Assembly: GCF_965219715.1 (NCBI RefSeq)
Contig: NZ_OZ244785.1
Span: 2,790,001 to 2,854,000, forward strand
Length of the DNA: 64,000 nt
Origin: Bacterioplanoides sp965219715
Lineage (GTDB): Bacteria > Pseudomonadota > Gammaproteobacteria > Pseudomonadales > Oceanobacteraceae
Direction: 5' to 3'
Shown here: one piece after another, positions 62,318 to 64,000 of the stretch
Layout of the letters: each line of letters begins with the position of its first letter
Position numbering within the stretch: position 1 is the first letter of the stretch
Program-made: the position numbers and the translations under genes
The notes under the pieces: model-generated
The model's database searches: none
The model's input: only the letters and a program-made list of their open reading frames with translations
Told to the model about the DNA's origin: nothing

Positions 62318-62914
62318 ATGGATATGAATACCATCATTGTACTGGTTGTGGTTGCGCTGCTGATTGTTTATATCATCGGTATCTACAACAAACTGGTTAC
62401 CCTGAAAAACCGCTACGAAAATGGCTTTTCTCAGATTGAGGTGCAACTGAAACGCCGTTACGACCTGATCCCGAATCTGGTCGAAACCGCGAAGGCCTAT
62501 CTGAAGCACGAGAGTGAAACTCTGGAAGCCGTTGTTGCTGCTCGTAATGAAGCCGCTGCAGGTTTAAAAGCTGCTGCACAACACCCGGGTGCCGCCGATG
62601 CGATGAAACAACTGGCCGGTGCAGAAGGTGCGTTGGCCGGTGCCATGGGTCGATTAAATGTCACCATGGAAGCCTACCCGGATCTGAAAGCCAATCAGAA
62701 TATGATGCAGGTATCGGAAGAGCTGAGCAGCACGGAAAATAAAATTGCCTTTGCTCGCCAGGCGTTTAACGATGCCGTAACAGCTTACAATACTTATCGT
62801 CAGTCTTTCCCACCGGTATTTTTTGCCAGCAAATTTGGTCATCCCACGGATGCTGAATTACTCGAGTTTGAAGACAGCGCTCAGATTCAGGCAGCGCCTA
62901 AAGTTTCTTTTTAA
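62318..62914 (+). CDS. lemA: LemA family protein
   Basis: 198 aa. One N-terminal membrane helix (~5-24, IIVLVVVALLIVYIIGIYNK) precedes a long helical domain with the family motif KNRYENGFSQIEVQLKRRYD and LIPNLVETAKAYLKHE. The C-terminus AYNTYRQSFPPVFFASKFG is typical. LemA genes are often paired with M48 proteases, as here. Role unclear; the domain faces outside the inner membrane. Confidence 0.95.
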   Translation: MDMNTIIVLVVVALLIVYIIGIYNKLVTLKNRYENGFSQIEVQLKRRYDLIPNLVETAKAYLKHESETLEAVVAARNEAAAGLKAAAQHPGAADAMKQLAGAEGALAGAMGRLNVTMEAYPDLKANQNMMQVSEELSSTENKIAFARQAFNDAVTAYNTYRQSFPPVFFASKFGHPTDAELLEFEDSAQIQAAPKVSF

Positions 62915-62977
62915 TCTCTATCCTTCCCGGCTCTTGCCGGGAAGTTGTTCTTTGCTCCATCTATTCAAGGTTTACCT

Positions 62978-64000
62978 ATGGATTTTTTCAGCCATCAGGA
63001 TCAGGCAAGAAAACGCACTGGTCAGCTGGTCGTTTTATTCTCCTTCGCCGTTATTACATTAGTCGTATTACTGAATTTGTTGCTTGCCGCGGTATTCTGG
63101 TACAGCGACGGCCAATATATACAAAGCGGTGACAATATTTTGCAGGCCATTCTCCGCTATATGACACCCGCATTATGGATTCAGGTCAGTGCCGGTGTAT
63201 TGGTGGTGGTTGGTGGCGCCAGCCTGTTTAAATGGCTGATGTTGCGCGGCGGAGGAAAAACCATTGCCGAATCGTTGGGTGGACGTTTATTAAATCCGGA
63301 CAGCCAGGAGTTTTACGAAAAACGCTTATTAAATGTGGTCGAAGAAATGGCCATTGCTTCCGGTATGCCGGTACCACCTGTGTATATTCTGCCGGACCAC
63401 AGCATTAACGCTTTTGCGGCTGGCTACCAACCATCTGATGCTGTGATTGGTGTAACAAAAGGCTGCATGGAGCAATTAAGCCGAGACCAGTTACAAGGAG
63501 TAATCGCCCACGAATTCAGCCATATATTTAACGGTGATATGCGGCTGAATATCCGCCTGATGGCAATTTTATTCGGTATTTTATTTATCGGCATGATTGG
63601 TCGCTTTATTTTTGAAGCGGCATTACGTGGCGGTGGCAGCCGTCGCTCTAACAACGAAAAAAGTAATCCAATTCCGTTTCTGGCACTGGGGTTTGCTCTG
63701 ATTGTTATTGGTTATGGCGGGGTATTTTTTGGTAATTTAATTAAAGCAGCGGTGTCACGTCAGCGTGAATTCCTGGCCGATGCTTCTGCCGTTCAATTTA
63801 CCCGTGATCCATCCAGCATTGGTGGTGCACTAAAAGTAATTGGCCATGGCGCGGGTTCTGAAATCGCATCGCCGGAGCGTGATGAAACATCACATTTATT
63901 CTTTGGTCAGGCGCTGCCATTCCGCTTTGGCTGGTTTCAGACACACCCACCGATTGAAGAACGTATTCAACGTGTTGATAAACACTGGGATGGTCAGTTC
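62978..64000 (+). CDS. M48 family metalloprotease (cut by window end)
   Basis: At least 341 aa; no stop before the window end. The ATG at 62978 has AAGG about nine bases upstream. Four membrane segments are seen: ~18-42, ~65-80, ~190-210, ~230-250. The zinc motif is H178-E-F-S-H in GVIAHEFSHIFNGD, and the third ligand Glu lies in SRQREFLADASAVQFT. HtpX-like architecture, but the N-terminal pair of helices and the lemA neighbour indicate the LemA-associated M48 group. It probably handles membrane protein quality. Confidence 0.92.
   Translation, partial: MDFFSHQDQARKRTGQLVVLFSFAVITLVVLLNLLLAAVFWYSDGQYIQSGDNILQAILRYMTPALWIQVSAGVLVVVGGASLFKWLMLRGGGKTIAESLGGRLLNPDSQEFYEKRLLNVVEEMAIASGMPVPPVYILPDHSINAFAAGYQPSDAVIGVTKGCMEQLSRDQLQGVIAHEFSHIFNGDMRLNIRLMAILFGILFIGMIGRFIFEAALRGGGSRRSNNEKSNPIPFLALGFALIVIGYGGVFFGNLIKAAVSRQREFLADASAVQFTRDPSSIGGALKVIGHGAGSEIASPERDETSHLFFGQALPFRFGWFQTHPPIEERIQRVDKHWDGQF

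Overview
The window is chromosomal DNA of a Gram-negative, respiring gammaproteobacterium. The evidence is a lipid A/LPS core block (waaA, hldE, hldD, lpxL-type), lipoproteins, TolC, ubiquinone genes ubiE-ubiJ-ubiB, and gene orders typical of the class: rsmD/ftsY-ftsE-ftsX-rpoH, tolC/nudF-yqiB-cpdA-yqiA-parE, hisI-hisE-hinT-tatABC, and polA/DUF2782-thrB. The closest feel is a marine Oceanospirillales/Pseudomonadales-type bacterium, but I cannot fix the genus from sequence alone. I see no phage, insertion sequence, CRISPR array, rRNA or tRNA.

Layout. 1-8.9 kb: a compact leftward nine-gene operon for an ion-driven trans-envelope machine (ExbB/TolQ-like motor, two ExbD-like proteins of which one lacks the key Asp, an AgmX/TonB-like transducer, three TPR proteins including two lipoproteins, two small exported proteins). 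9.3-12.4 kb, divergent: an SH3b beta-barrel protein, a second barrel protein and two fibro-slime proteins. 12.4-20.7 kb: LPS core genes and a large MASE3-PAS-GAF-PAS-GGDEF-EAL protein. 20.8-26.3 kb: rpoH, ftsXEY, an unknown protein, rsmD. 26.5-35.7 kb: a secreted multidomain nuclease, a hydrolase, parC, three tandem paralogous small lipoproteins, parE. 35.1-39.4 kb: yqiA-cpdA-yqiB-nudF and divergent tolC. 39.5-42.7 kb: a membrane-anchored cohesin protein and a dockerin protein whose gene is split by a one-base frameshift and has an A+T-rich section. 42.8-48.9 kb: an SDR enzyme, a DUF1145-like protein, ubiEJB and a sodium symporter. 49.1-50.6 kb: two spondin-domain proteins. 50.9-59.6 kb: hisIE, hinT, tatABC, a patatin, polA, DUF2782, thrB, cytochrome c5. 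59.8-64 kb: an MltC-like transglycosylase with a Tat-like signal, a periplasmic solute-binding protein, ynbE-ydbL without ydbH, lemA, and an M48 protease cut by the window end.

How they work together. Most of the window is ordinary housekeeping. The accessory interest lies in envelope and surface systems: (i) the motor-TPR-transducer operon placed back to back with the barrel/fibro-slime operon, which I propose as one candidate surface apparatus; (ii) the cohesin-dockerin pair, which could hold a secreted protein at the cell surface in a non-cellulosomal way; (iii) paired spondin proteins and tandem lipoproteins. The functions suggested for these systems are inference from domains and gene order.
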